Shown here piece by piece: positions 7,760-16,476 of a stretch of 45,104 nt of DNA (position 1 is the first letter of the stretch; the number at the start of each line of letters is the position of its first letter). The translations under genes and the position numbers were made by a program. Origin of the DNA: Methanofastidiosum sp. (GTDB taxonomy: Archaea > Methanobacteriota_B > Thermococci > Methanofastidiosales > Methanofastidiosaceae); NCBI GenBank assembly GCA_013178285.1, contig JABLXD010000015.1, forward strand, positions 1 through 45,104. The letters are read 5' to 3'. A model generated the notes under the pieces. That model made no database searches. It worked only from the letters and a program-made list of their open reading frames with translations, and was not told where the DNA came from.

Positions 7760-8653
7760 TTATCTTAGTATTATTAAATTATTTTTTCCATATTTCTGTT
7801 TAGTTATTAGCCCATTTTTCTCCATCTCTGTAATTATCTGACTTATTTTAGATTTTGACATGCGAGATCTAGAAACAATATCGTTTTGGAAAGATTTACC
7901 TCCAGAAGATTTTAATAAATTTATTACTTTTTCTTGGTCAGACAGTAATATTGGTACATTTTTGTTTTTTCTAAGAATACAATAAACGATAAGTCCTAAT
8001 ATAATAAAAACTGCAATTATCCCAAATATCAAGGGATTAATAGAGCTTATTAATGAATTTTTTTCCAAAACAATTTTTGGCTCGTTTTCTAGTAATATTT
8101 TGGGGCCATGCCAAAATAATATATTCTCTCTTTTTTCAGTAGGCTCTGGATTAATACTATTTATTGAATAGTCCTCAGGGAATTCTATTACTAGAACCTC
8201 CCCATCTTTTATATGACTACCGTCCTTAAATGAATCTCCGATTATAATATGATCTTTATCCTTTAGGCCAAAGCCTTTCCACAAGAATTTAAAATTAACA
8301 ACACCATACTTTTTATTAATAGAATCTACAATTTGATAGTTCAAAGAAATATTTTCAATATTCATTTCTCTTCCTGAAGAGTAGGCTACAGTATTGATTA
8401 TGTTTTGAAGGGATTCTTTCTTTCTTTGGATGGTGAACTCTTTGTCCATATCTAATGCTTCCATATATTCATTGAAGAAATCAATATCCTCTTGAGTTTT
8501 TAGTTCAAATCTTGTTTCAAGATTCCATAATGCACTTCCATCTTCATAAACTTTAATGTAAATACTATTTGTTTCCTCGGAAAATGCGCAACTTACGGTA
8601 GATAAAAATAAAATTGCGAAAATCCCAAATATTAGCACGAATTTATTTTGCAT
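7760..8653 (-). CDS. Membrane-anchored winged-helix transcriptional regulator
   Basis: The order is signal peptide (residues 1-23), an extracytoplasmic region of about 180 residues, one transmembrane helix (INPLIFGIIAVFIILGLIVY), and a C-terminal winged helix-turn-helix of about 60 residues (LLSDQEKVINLLKSSGG, then SRMSKSKISQIITEMEKNGLI). This is a common archaeal one-component design: an outside sensor linked directly to a DNA-binding domain of the MarR/TrmB-like fold. The ligand is unknown. The gene is divergent from the DUF4013 gene, with 44 bases between the starts, so it may regulate that neighbour or itself. The spacing suggests leaderless messages. Confidence 0.75.
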   Translation of the reverse strand: MQNKFVLIFGIFAILFLSTVSCAFSEETNSIYIKVYEDGSALWNLETRFELKTQEDIDFFNEYMEALDMDKEFTIQRKKESLQNIINTVAYSSGREMNIENISLNYQIVDSINKKYGVVNFKFLWKGFGLKDKDHIIIGDSFKDGSHIKDGEVLVIEFPEDYSINSINPEPTEKRENILFWHGPKILLENEPKIVLEKNSLISSINPLIFGIIAVFIILGLIVYCILRKNKNVPILLSDQEKVINLLKSSGGKSFQNDIVSRSRMSKSKISQIITEMEKNGLITKQKYGKNNLIILR

Positions 8654-8697
8654 AGTATCTTTTTGTTGAAGAATATTTTAAACTTTACTATAAAGCT

Positions 8698-9423
8698 ATG
8701 TTCAAAAGGTATATAAATGATTTTTTTATTCTCAATCTGATGGTAAACTATAACATATCATTCAGAAAACCTTTTTCTGACTTCAGAAAACTCCTTATTG
8801 GGATAGTAATTAACATAATCCCTATTGTGAACTTAATTTCGTATGGATACATACTTGAAAGTTCGGATATAAAAAAAGGAGAACAAAGTGAAAAAATGGA
8901 AGAATGGGAGGATTTTGGAGGATTCTTTGTCAAAGGTCTCTTAGGCCTAATAATATCATTCATATATGCAATACCTGCTTTGATCGTAGGAATAATTGCT
9001 TTCGTCGTTGCACTTGGTCCATTATTTGGAAAACTTGCTTTTATGGGCCCTCAAAGAGTTCAAACCATGAATCCAGAAGAATTTTTTCCTATGTTTCTTC
9101 CATATTTAGTTGCAGCTTTGCCGTTAGTCGTTGTCTTTGCCATATTAATACTAATAGCCACATATGTGGCGCCAGTTGCAGTTTTGAAGTACATTAAAAC
9201 AGATAAATTCTCTGAAGCTTTTAATCTCAATGATATTGCCAAATACATTTTCACTGGAGATTACATTGTAGCCTGGGTATTGGTCTTAGTCTTAAACTTG
9301 GCCTTAGTTGGAATATTATCAAATGTACCTTTCATTGGAACTGCTATCGCGTCTTTCATAACTGGGATGATAGGCTTCTCTCTTTACGCTGGAGTCATGA
9401 TAGGAATAGATAAAAAGAATTAA
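8698..9423 (+). CDS. DUF4013 membrane protein
   Basis: A polytopic membrane protein of unknown function with about five hydrophobic helices. The N-terminal segment (F.KPFSDFRKLLIGIVINIIPIVNLISYGYILE) is typical of DUF4013, which is frequent in methanogens and other archaea. The track start at 8698 gives 14 residues before an internal Met (MVNYNISFRKPF); a TATA-like ATATTTTAAAC about 23 bases upstream supports 8698. The gene shares its upstream region with the divergent membrane-bound regulator at 7760, so the two may form a sensing pair. A T-rich stretch after the stop probably ends the transcript. Confidence 0.75.
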   Translation: MFKRYINDFFILNLMVNYNISFRKPFSDFRKLLIGIVINIIPIVNLISYGYILESSDIKKGEQSEKMEEWEDFGGFFVKGLLGLIISFIYAIPALIVGIIAFVVALGPLFGKLAFMGPQRVQTMNPEEFFPMFLPYLVAALPLVVVFAILILIATYVAPVAVLKYIKTDKFSEAFNLNDIAKYIFTGDYIVAWVLVLVLNLALVGILSNVPFIGTAIASFITGMIGFSLYAGVMIGIDKKN

Positions 9424-9443
9424 TTTTTTATTTTATCTTTTTT
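9424..9443 (+). terminator. T-rich terminator after DUF4013 gene
   Basis: The 20 bases directly after the stop codon are almost all T (TTTTTTATTTTATCTTTTTT-like), which fits archaeal oligo-T termination. There is no obvious hairpin. Confidence 0.4.
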
Positions 9444-9492
9444 AACCGAAAATTATCTATATTAGAATAATTAGTGACTTTAAGGTGTAGTT

Positions 9493-10851
9493 TTGATTCA
9501 AAGCGAAAGAATAAAATATTTGAACAATAATAATGAAAAAAATGGAGATTACGTTCTATACTGGATGCAATCTTCTCAAAGAACAGAGTACAATCACGCT
9601 TTAGAATATTCAATTTTAAAAGCAAATTCTCTAAATAAACCCTTAATCGTATTTTTCGGATTAAATGAAAATTTTCCAAATGCAAATACAAGAAATATTT
9701 CTTTTATGCTTGAAGGATTATACGAAGTTGAAAAATCTTTAGGGGATAGAGAAATTAAATTTGTTACATGGAAAAAAAAGGCCGAAATTGGGGCAACTGA
9801 AATTTCAAATGGCGCCTCAGTTGTAGTTGTCGATAAAGGGTATCAAAGATTTGAACAAGATTGGAGAAAATATGTAGCAAAAAATATTGAGTGCCCCCTA
9901 ATTGAAATTGAAACTAATACCGTTGTTCCAGTAGAAGAAGCATCAAAAAAAGAAGAATACGCAGCTGCAACCATAAGGCCAAAAATAAATAAACTCTTAA
10001 ATTATTACCTTTCACCGTTGAAATTAAGCAAACCTACTATAAGTTCCCTCTCCTTTAGAATAGATTCTTTAAATATGGATGAAATAGAAGACATAACTAA
10101 ATCCCTTAAGATCGATAAAAGTGTACAACAATCACCTTATTTATTTGGAGGAACTTCAGAAGCTAAAAATAATCTTGAATATTTTATCAAACATAAACTT
10201 GATAGATATGAAGATTTAAGAAATAATCCAAACCTTGACTATTTATCAAATATGAGTCCGTATCTTCATTTTGGTCAGATATCTCCTTTGTACATTGCCT
10301 TGAAAATTCAGCAAACTGATAGTCCTGGAAAGGAAGCATTCTTAGAAGAACTAATTGTTCGAAGAGAACTTTCAATGAACTACGTTTATTATAATACTCA
10401 ATATTCCTCCTTTGGGGGGTTACCTGATTGGTGTAAAAAAACTTTAGAGTTACATGAAAAAGACTCAAGAGAGCATACCTATTCTCTCAAGGATTTTGAA
10501 AATTCAAATACCCATGACCCTTACTGGAATGCCGCTCAAAACGAAATGATCTATACCGGTAAAATGCATGGATATATGAGGATGTACTGGGGGAAGAAAG
10601 TCATTGAATGGACTAATTCCCCAAAAGATGCTTATGAAATATTGATCTACCTGAACGATAAATACGAATTGGATGGCCGCGATCCAAATGGATATACTGG
10701 GATTGCATGGTGTTTTGGAAAGCATGATAGGCCTTGGGTAGAAAGGAAAATTTTTGGCAATATACGTTATATGAATGATAAAGGGCTTAGGAGAAAATTT
10801 GATGCTGATGCCTATGCGAAAAAGATAAATGATTATACTTCTAATATTTAG
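9493..10851 (+). CDS. phr: Class II CPD deoxyribodipyrimidine photolyase
   Basis: Repairs UV-induced cyclobutane pyrimidine dimers using light and FAD. The N-terminal antenna-type fold (GDYVLYWMQSSQRTEYNHAL) and the C-terminal FAD domain with NGYTGIAWCFGKHDRPW, ERKIFGNIRYMND are characteristic of class II (Methanosarcina-type) enzymes, and 452 residues is the usual length. The start is TTG at 9493: GGTG at 9484-9487 stands exactly five bases before it, the spacing seen throughout the window. Two downstream genes follow at 2 bases and then almost abutting, suggesting an operon. In many bacteria phr also neighbours ybgA, matching the gene at 11334. Confidence 0.93.
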   Translation: MIQSERIKYLNNNNEKNGDYVLYWMQSSQRTEYNHALEYSILKANSLNKPLIVFFGLNENFPNANTRNISFMLEGLYEVEKSLGDREIKFVTWKKKAEIGATEISNGASVVVVDKGYQRFEQDWRKYVAKNIECPLIEIETNTVVPVEEASKKEEYAAATIRPKINKLLNYYLSPLKLSKPTISSLSFRIDSLNMDEIEDITKSLKIDKSVQQSPYLFGGTSEAKNNLEYFIKHKLDRYEDLRNNPNLDYLSNMSPYLHFGQISPLYIALKIQQTDSPGKEAFLEELIVRRELSMNYVYYNTQYSSFGGLPDWCKKTLELHEKDSREHTYSLKDFENSNTHDPYWNAAQNEMIYTGKMHGYMRMYWGKKVIEWTNSPKDAYEILIYLNDKYELDGRDPNGYTGIAWCFGKHDRPWVERKIFGNIRYMNDKGLRRKFDADAYAKKINDYTSNI

Positions 10852-10853
10852 TC

Positions 10854-11276
10854 ATGGAATCAAAAAAAGCGATAGGAAAAAAATTTCCAAAAATTGCCGC
10901 CTATTCTTTAGCAAAAACAGAAGTGATACTTCCAGATATGGTAAATGGAAAAGTAACTTTAATTGCTATTGCATTTGTTCGTGAAGCTCAAGAAATAATT
11001 GATTCTTGGTCAATACCATTTGAAAATAAATTTTCCAATATAGAGGGATACTCCTATTTTGAAGTTCCAATGTTGGATGGGCTCTGGAAGTTTTTTAGAG
11101 GTTCAATCGACGGAGGAATGAGGTCAGGTATTCCACTTGAAAAACATAAGAATGTAGTAACCTACTACGGTAATTACAAAAATTATACTAATTACCTTTT
11201 CATTGAAGATATAAAAAACGGTTATGTTTTTCTTTTAGATAAAGAAGGCATAATAAGATTTATAGGATGGGCTTAG
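10854..11276 (+). CDS. ATP10-like thioredoxin-fold protein, frameshifted near C-terminus
   Basis: Resembles the ATP10 family, named from a mitochondrial ATPase assembly factor: start IGKKFPKI, a LIAIAFVREAQEIIDSW strand-helix, and the end motif YVFLLDKEGIIRFIGWA. It is 140 residues as written and stops at TAG 11274-11276. Adding a single G to the GGG at 11269-11271 restores a continuous frame reading GLASDKDVEKMIEIAKNLGE and ending at TGA 11330-11332, which matches the expected helical C-terminus of the family. So the gene is either mutated by a one-base loss or the assembly has an error. Its role in archaea is unknown; it follows the photolyase by two bases. Confidence 0.7.
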   Translation: MESKKAIGKKFPKIAAYSLAKTEVILPDMVNGKVTLIAIAFVREAQEIIDSWSIPFENKFSNIEGYSYFEVPMLDGLWKFFRGSIDGGMRSGIPLEKHKNVVTYYGNYKNYTNYLFIEDIKNGYVFLLDKEGIIRFIGWA

Positions 11277-11333
11277 CATCTGATAAAGATGTAGAAAAAA
11301 TGATAGAGATTGCAAAAAATCTTGGTGAATGAT

Positions 11334-12314
11334 TTGAAAGACTTTTTGAAACCCAAAATTGTTGTAAGTAAATGTATAGAGTATGACAGCTGCAGGTATA
11401 ATGGTCAAATGATATCAAGTGATTTTGTAGAAAAGTTAAAATCATTTGTAGAATTTGTTCCAGTTTGTCCAGAATTTGAAATAGGTCTTGGGGTTCCAAG
11501 AGATCCAATAAGAATTGTTTCATTCAGTGGAGATTTAAAGTTAATACAACCAAAAACAGAAAAAGATGTCACTAAACAAATGATTGATTTTTCTAATTCC
11601 TTTTTGGATAATCTTATTGATATTGATGGATTTATCTTAAAATCAAAATCACCTTCTTGTGGCATCAAAGATGTTAAGAGATATTCTGGATCCGGAAAAC
11701 CACCAAAAGAATCAAAAGGACCGGGATTTTTTGGTAAAGTAGTCCTAGATAGATATCCCAATCTTGCAATAGAAGATGAAGGAAGATTGACTAATTCTAG
11801 GATAAAACAGCATTTTCTTACTAAGATATATGCTTTAAGAAGTTTTAGAGAAGTTAAAAAATCAATGTCAAAGAAAGATTTAGTCGAATACCAATCGTAC
11901 AATAAACTGCTATTTAGTGCTTATAGTCAAAAAGAAACAAAAGAACTTGGGAGGATTGTTGCACATATGGACAAAGCTTCTCTTGAAAACATATTTCAAA
12001 ATTATGAAAAACATCTATATGCTCTTTTTTCAAAGCCTCCTAAATGTTCTCCTAACATAAATACGCTTTCACATGGATTTGGATACATATCCAAAAATCT
12101 AAATAAAAAAGAGAAAGAATTTTTCTTAGAGATAATAGATAAGTATAGAAAAGGAAACGTATCCTTAAGTGTTCCTACAAATATTTTAAAATCTTGGATT
12201 TTGAGATTTGATGAAAAATATTTAGAAAATCAAAGTTTCTTTGAGCCATATCCGGATGGGCTGTTATCTGTTGAAGATATTAATGCGTGTGAAGTCAGGG
12301 ACTATTGGGAATAA
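11334..12314 (+). CDS. DUF523 (TudS-like)-DUF1722 (YbgA) fusion protein
   Basis: The N-terminal DUF523 domain (about residues 1-150) has the cysteine pattern SKCIEYDSCRYNG, CPEFEIGLGVPR and SPSCGIKD. DUF523 proteins related to TudS are [4Fe-4S] thiouracil desulfidases. The C-terminal DUF1722 domain (about 190-310) corresponds to E. coli YbgA. The open frame reaches back to TTG 11310, but GGTG at 11324-11327 places the start best at TTG 11334, giving a protein beginning (M)KDFLKPKIVVSKC; GTG 11325 is an alternative. It lies in an apparent operon with photolyase, suggesting a role in dealing with damaged or thiolated nucleobases; that function is inferred. Confidence 0.82.
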   Translation: MKDFLKPKIVVSKCIEYDSCRYNGQMISSDFVEKLKSFVEFVPVCPEFEIGLGVPRDPIRIVSFSGDLKLIQPKTEKDVTKQMIDFSNSFLDNLIDIDGFILKSKSPSCGIKDVKRYSGSGKPPKESKGPGFFGKVVLDRYPNLAIEDEGRLTNSRIKQHFLTKIYALRSFREVKKSMSKKDLVEYQSYNKLLFSAYSQKETKELGRIVAHMDKASLENIFQNYEKHLYALFSKPPKCSPNINTLSHGFGYISKNLNKKEKEFFLEIIDKYRKGNVSLSVPTNILKSWILRFDEKYLENQSFFEPYPDGLLSVEDINACEVRDYWE

Positions 12315-12315
12315 A

Positions 12316-12801
12316 TTAACTCTTTTTAAATGCTTTAATCTCTTTAACATCAATCAATTTCCAAACTATACTTCTTTTTTCATCAACAAGGGATTCCAGG
12401 GGATCTTCAGGTGAATGGCCAAGAGCAATCATTATATTTTTAGAAAGCCTTCTTTTCTTGATCATATCAACAAAATCTTTCCTTATATTCTCATCCTTTT
12501 TTTCATCATTGATTTCAATAAGTTTTCCAGAAAGAACCACGAAACTAAAGTCAGAGAAATCCTTCTCATATTCTTCTATTTCCACTAGGACATATGGATA
12601 CTCTCTAAAATAAGAGATTTTCTTTCCATAATTAGTTGATAAAAAAAACATATGCCCTTCTTTAAAAATATATAGGAGCGGTGCAATATAAGGATATTTA
12701 TTTCCTCTAAAAGCAACTCTGCAGAGGTATTGTCTTGAGATTAGTTTATCGTATTCTGGCTTTTCCATTTTAGGAAGTTTAACTATACTGTCGTTATTCA
12801 T
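12316..12801 (-). CDS. Pyridoxamine 5'-phosphate oxidase-family flavin-binding protein
   Basis: A small split-barrel protein (161 residues) of the PPOX/FMN-binding type. Signs are the N-terminal LISRQYLCRVAFRGNKYPYIAPLLYIF segment, the YGKKISYFREYPYVLVEIEE core and the FVVLSGKL strand. Members bind FMN, F420 or heme and are often reductases or repair proteins; the true substrate is not visible. It converges on the DUF523 gene with one base between the stop codons. An AT-rich upstream stretch without ribosome binding site suggests a leaderless message. Confidence 0.75.
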   Translation of the reverse strand: MNNDSIVKLPKMEKPEYDKLISRQYLCRVAFRGNKYPYIAPLLYIFKEGHMFFLSTNYGKKISYFREYPYVLVEIEEYEKDFSDFSFVVLSGKLIEINDEKKDENIRKDFVDMIKKRRLSKNIMIALGHSPEDPLESLVDEKRSIVWKLIDVKEIKAFKKS

Positions 12802-12939
12802 AATTATTTTTAAAATTAAAACTATTAAAATCTTTTCATAAAATGTAGTATAAACTATTTAATTTTTTGCTTCATAATTATGGATAGATTTATAAAAACA
12901 ATTTAGATTTGGAAGTCTATTAATTCTATAGGTCGGACT

Positions 12940-14334
12940 ATGTCTAATGAAATTGTTAATGATCAAGAAATAAAACATACTGAAGGAATAAAGACACTTT
13001 TAGGGGATCCCAAAAAGGCCATACTCAAACTATCAATGCCAATGATAATTGCAATGCTTGTTCAAACGCTATATAATTTTGCAGATGCATTGTGGGTTTC
13101 TTTCCTGGGTCCTGATGCCCTTTCAGCTGTTGGATTTTTCTTCCCTTTCTTTTTCATGATTATGTCCGTAGGATCTGGCATAGGTATGGGAGGTAGTGCT
13201 GCAATATCAAGATTTATTGGCGCCCATAAGAAAGAAGAAGCCGATAATGTTGCAGCCCATACTATCGTATTAATGGCCATTCTTGGAATTATTATTACTA
13301 TACCTTTTTTTGTATTCTCAAGAAATATATTTGAACTAATGGGCGCAGGAAATGTAATTGAAGATGCAACAATATATGCCCAGATTATGTTTGCTGGAAC
13401 CTTACTCATCTTCTTTTCAAATGTCGCGAATTCAATTCTTAGAGGAGAAGGTGATGCAAAGAGGTCAATGTATGCCATGGCGTTTGGCTCTATTTTGAAT
13501 ATAATTCTTGACCCTATATTCATATATCCTTTAAAGATGGGCGTTGCAGGAGCTGCCTGGGCATCAATTATATCACTCGCAATATCTTCAGGGATACTTT
13601 TCTATTGGCTTTTCATCAAAAAGAGTAGCTATGTATCAATTAATCTTTCTAATTTTAGATTTCATAAATATATTTTGATAGATATTCTAAGAGTTGGCAT
13701 ACCATTTTCATTATCTCAATTATTAATGTCATTTTCTTTTTTGGGATTAAATCTAATAGTGGTCTCTGTTGGTGGAACTGACGGTATAGCAGTTTATACT
13801 ACTGGTTGGCGAATAGTAATGTTTGGAACATTACCTTTAGTGGGGATGGCCACGGCCGTCACTGCCGTTTCAGGTGCTGCATACGGCGCAAATCAAATAA
13901 AGAAGTTAGACATCGCATACATCTATTCTGTAAAGTTAGGACTCTTAATTGAAGTTTTTGTTTCAATATTTGTTTTTTTATTTGCGCCACAAATCGCTGC
14001 CATATTTACTCAATCTGAAGGGGGAATTAGAATCTTTAGTGATATTGTAAGCTTCTTGAGGATTTCAGCAATCTTTTATCCTTTAGTTTCATTTGGGATG
14101 TTCTCTTCAGCAATGTTTCAAGGAACTGCAAAAGGAATTAATTCTCTTATAGTTACACTCTTTAGGACACTAATATTCATAGTTCCATTTTCCTATTTAT
14201 TTGCTCTAACTTTCAAAATAGGTCTTAATGGTGTTTGGTGGGGTCTTGTAGCAGGTAATATTCTTGGTTCTGTTATTGCATTTATTTGGGCAAGAGTATA
14301 TATTAAGGGATTACTTAAGAAATATTCTAACTAA
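12940..14334 (+). CDS. MATE family efflux transporter
   Basis: A Na+- or H+-driven multidrug and toxin exporter in the cell membrane, 464 residues with twelve predicted helices. The family-typical N-terminal half (ILKLSMPMIIAMLVQTLYNFADALWVSFLGPDALSAVG) and the repeated second half (GIPFSLSQLLMSF) are clear. A polar N-terminal extension of about 20 residues (to TLLGDPKKAI) matches archaeal NorM-like members. ATG at 12940 is preceded by AGGTCGG; a TATA-like TTTATAAAAA lies about 50 bases upstream. It appears to be monocistronic. The drug or metabolite exported is unknown. Confidence 0.9.
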   Translation: MSNEIVNDQEIKHTEGIKTLLGDPKKAILKLSMPMIIAMLVQTLYNFADALWVSFLGPDALSAVGFFFPFFFMIMSVGSGIGMGGSAAISRFIGAHKKEEADNVAAHTIVLMAILGIIITIPFFVFSRNIFELMGAGNVIEDATIYAQIMFAGTLLIFFSNVANSILRGEGDAKRSMYAMAFGSILNIILDPIFIYPLKMGVAGAAWASIISLAISSGILFYWLFIKKSSYVSINLSNFRFHKYILIDILRVGIPFSLSQLLMSFSFLGLNLIVVSVGGTDGIAVYTTGWRIVMFGTLPLVGMATAVTAVSGAAYGANQIKKLDIAYIYSVKLGLLIEVFVSIFVFLFAPQIAAIFTQSEGGIRIFSDIVSFLRISAIFYPLVSFGMFSSAMFQGTAKGINSLIVTLFRTLIFIVPFSYLFALTFKIGLNGVWWGLVAGNILGSVIAFIWARVYIKGLLKKYSN

Positions 14335-14437
14335 GAATATTTAATAAAATTCTAAGTATCTTTAATTTCTTTAGTTACAAATGTTTCTATAGAAAGACAC
14401 TTAAATTATAAAATTTAAAATATATTGGTGTTTCTTA

Positions 14438-16090
14438 ATGAAAAAAATATTGGTTAGCTCAATTGGGCTTGTAATGGCCCTAATAATGACTTTGGCTATT
14501 ACAACTGTTTATTCTGAAGATGAAACAGAAAGTACTTTTTGTTATCAAGTGCCAGACACAGTAAGAAGTCTATCTTTAGTTACGAATGGTTACTACACTG
14601 CAGCAGCAGGAGTTGGAGAGCAGCCAGAGATATTCATTTGTGATAAAGACGGAGTTAGATGGGGTTGTTTAAAACGTGCTTTAGCAATACTTCTCACACC
14701 TGATGGAAGATATACTTTGGTAGGAATGAATGATGGCGTAGAGCTTTATGATAACGCTCAAGCAGTTGATATAACAAAGAGCAGTTCTAGAGAACTTGTA
14801 GGTGGCCACTGGGAGCCATATCTACCCGGAGATCCCGATACCAGATACAGGTGGGTATGGGACTACCATTCAACGGAAAGCACAAGTTATACATGTAATC
14901 CTCTTTGGAAATACACTACGAAAATGGAAACAAGAATCCTTGCAATTAATGAAACTGCATCATATATTCCTGTAGGTGCCGAAGACAAGTTATTTGTATT
15001 AAACAAACAGGGAAAATTGGCTTGGGAATACCAAACCGATAGCGCAGTGAATTTTATTAGCATTGTTGAAAATTATATTGCAGTAGGATCACAAAAAACT
15101 GTTTATCTATTTAAAACAAATGGGGATTTAATTTGGACTTATTCAGTTAGTGGAGTGCCTGCAACAATAGACATAAGTAGAACTGGGCCATACGTTAGCG
15201 TTGGAACAAGCACTGGTAATATATATTTATTTGACGGAGAAGGTAATGTTAAATGGAGCTATAAAAATAAATCGGCCGTCAATACAATATCAATGACAGG
15301 ATTGGGAACTTACATAGTTGCAGGTAGTACAGACGGTTCAATACTCTACTTTAATAGAGAAGGAACTAAACTTTGGGCATACAAGACTGGCGGGGCTGTA
15401 AATCAGATAGATATTTCTTCACAAGGGCAATATGTTGCAGCAGGTGCAGATAAAGATGGATATTATCTATTTGATTGGAATGGAAAGAAACTTTGGAATC
15501 GAGTAAATAGAGAAATATATTTCTGGGCCATTCACGTAGCAGATGATGGAAAGTGGCTTCTTGGCGGATCTGGGAAATTCATGGGAGGCAGCACGGAAAT
15601 GAGAATCAGTAACAACGTATGTTTTTTCAATACCGTTAATTTTGCCAATGCAGGAGACCAACCAGATAAAAATACTGAAGTCACAACAATCCCAACAGAA
15701 CCTACAACTCCAACTCAAACTTCAAACAAATTCCCAAATGCCAACGCCGGAAGTGACTTCGAAACAAAAGTTGGAGAAGCCATTCATTTTGACGGAACAA
15801 AATCTACTGATGAAGATGGAAACATCGTTAGTTACAAATGGGACTTTGGAGATGGTAAATCTTCAATAGATCCAGAACCGCTTCATCAATACACAACTAC
15901 TGGCGTTTACAAAGTAACTTTGACTGTTACAGATGATAAAGGCGATACCGGAGAAGATATAATGTATGTCACAGTAAAAGACTCACAGCCCGAATCTCCA
16001 GTCAAAGGTGTTCCGGGATTTGAGTTGCCTGCATTACTTGGTGGTTCTGCAGTTGCATACTATATATTATCACGAAGAAAAAGAAAATAA
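14438..16090 (+). CDS. Surface beta-propeller/PKD protein with PGF-CTERM-like sorting signal
   Basis: The protein has a signal peptide (MKKILVSSIGLVMALIMTLA), a propeller of roughly 40-residue repeats (LFKTNGDLIWTYSVSG; VSVGTSTGNIYLFDGEG) over residues 30-400, a threonine/proline-rich linker, and a PKD domain (about 430-515, NANAGSDFETKVGEAIHFDG, SYKWDFGDG). It ends with VPGFELPALLGGSAVAYYIL and then basic SRRKRK. The ending fits the PGF-CTERM plan (PGF motif, hydrophobic helix, basic tail) used by archaeosortase for lipid attachment at the cell surface. Propeller repeats resemble those of the gene at 6376. ATG is preceded by GGTG at 14427-14430. Confidence 0.82.
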   Translation: MKKILVSSIGLVMALIMTLAITTVYSEDETESTFCYQVPDTVRSLSLVTNGYYTAAAGVGEQPEIFICDKDGVRWGCLKRALAILLTPDGRYTLVGMNDGVELYDNAQAVDITKSSSRELVGGHWEPYLPGDPDTRYRWVWDYHSTESTSYTCNPLWKYTTKMETRILAINETASYIPVGAEDKLFVLNKQGKLAWEYQTDSAVNFISIVENYIAVGSQKTVYLFKTNGDLIWTYSVSGVPATIDISRTGPYVSVGTSTGNIYLFDGEGNVKWSYKNKSAVNTISMTGLGTYIVAGSTDGSILYFNREGTKLWAYKTGGAVNQIDISSQGQYVAAGADKDGYYLFDWNGKKLWNRVNREIYFWAIHVADDGKWLLGGSGKFMGGSTEMRISNNVCFFNTVNFANAGDQPDKNTEVTTIPTEPTTPTQTSNKFPNANAGSDFETKVGEAIHFDGTKSTDEDGNIVSYKWDFGDGKSSIDPEPLHQYTTTGVYKVTLTVTDDKGDTGEDIMYVTVKDSQPESPVKGVPGFELPALLGGSAVAYYILSRRKRK

Positions 16091-16098
16091 TAGTTAAC

Positions 16099-16128
16099 TT
16101 TATATTTTTTCTTTTATTTTAAATTTTA
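16099..16128 (+). terminator. T-rich terminator after PKD protein
   Basis: A pyrimidine-rich run dominated by T follows the stop at 16090 and precedes the ribosome binding site of the NAC gene. It fits archaeal oligo-T termination, though read-through into NAC is possible. Confidence 0.3.
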
Positions 16129-16137
16129 GGTGATGCA

Positions 16138-16476
16138 ATGTACCCAAAGATGGATCAAAGAAAGATGCAGAAAATGATGAAGCAGATGGGAGTATCAACT
16201 AAAGATATCCCTGCAGAGAAAGTTATTATTCTCACTAAAGATAAAAAAATAATATTTGATAAGCCCCAAGTCACTGAAACTACAATGATGGGCCAGAAAA
16301 CATATCAACTTGCAGGTAACTACATAGAAGAAACAAAAGAAATTGAGATAAAAATAAATGAAGATGACATTGAATTAGTAGTTGCCCAAACAGGCGTAGA
16401 TAAAGAAAAAGCAAAAAATCTTTTAGAAAAAAATAAAGGAGATATCGCTGCAACTATTCTTGAGCTACAGAAATAA
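16138..16476 (+). CDS. nac: Nascent polypeptide-associated complex protein (archaeal alpha-NAC)
   Basis: Binds emerging nascent chains at the ribosome exit tunnel. A short Met-rich basic N-terminus (YPKMDQRKMQKMMKQMG) precedes a NAC beta-barrel (VIILTKDKKIIFDKPQV, YQLAGNYIE), followed by a UBA domain at about residues 75-112 (IELVVAQTGVDKEKAKNLLEKN). At 112 residues it is the normal size for archaeal NAC. GGTG at 16129-16132 stands five bases before ATG. The stop abuts the convergent argD stop at 16477. Confidence 0.93.
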   Translation: MYPKMDQRKMQKMMKQMGVSTKDIPAEKVIILTKDKKIIFDKPQVTETTMMGQKTYQLAGNYIEETKEIEIKINEDDIELVVAQTGVDKEKAKNLLEKNKGDIAATILELQK

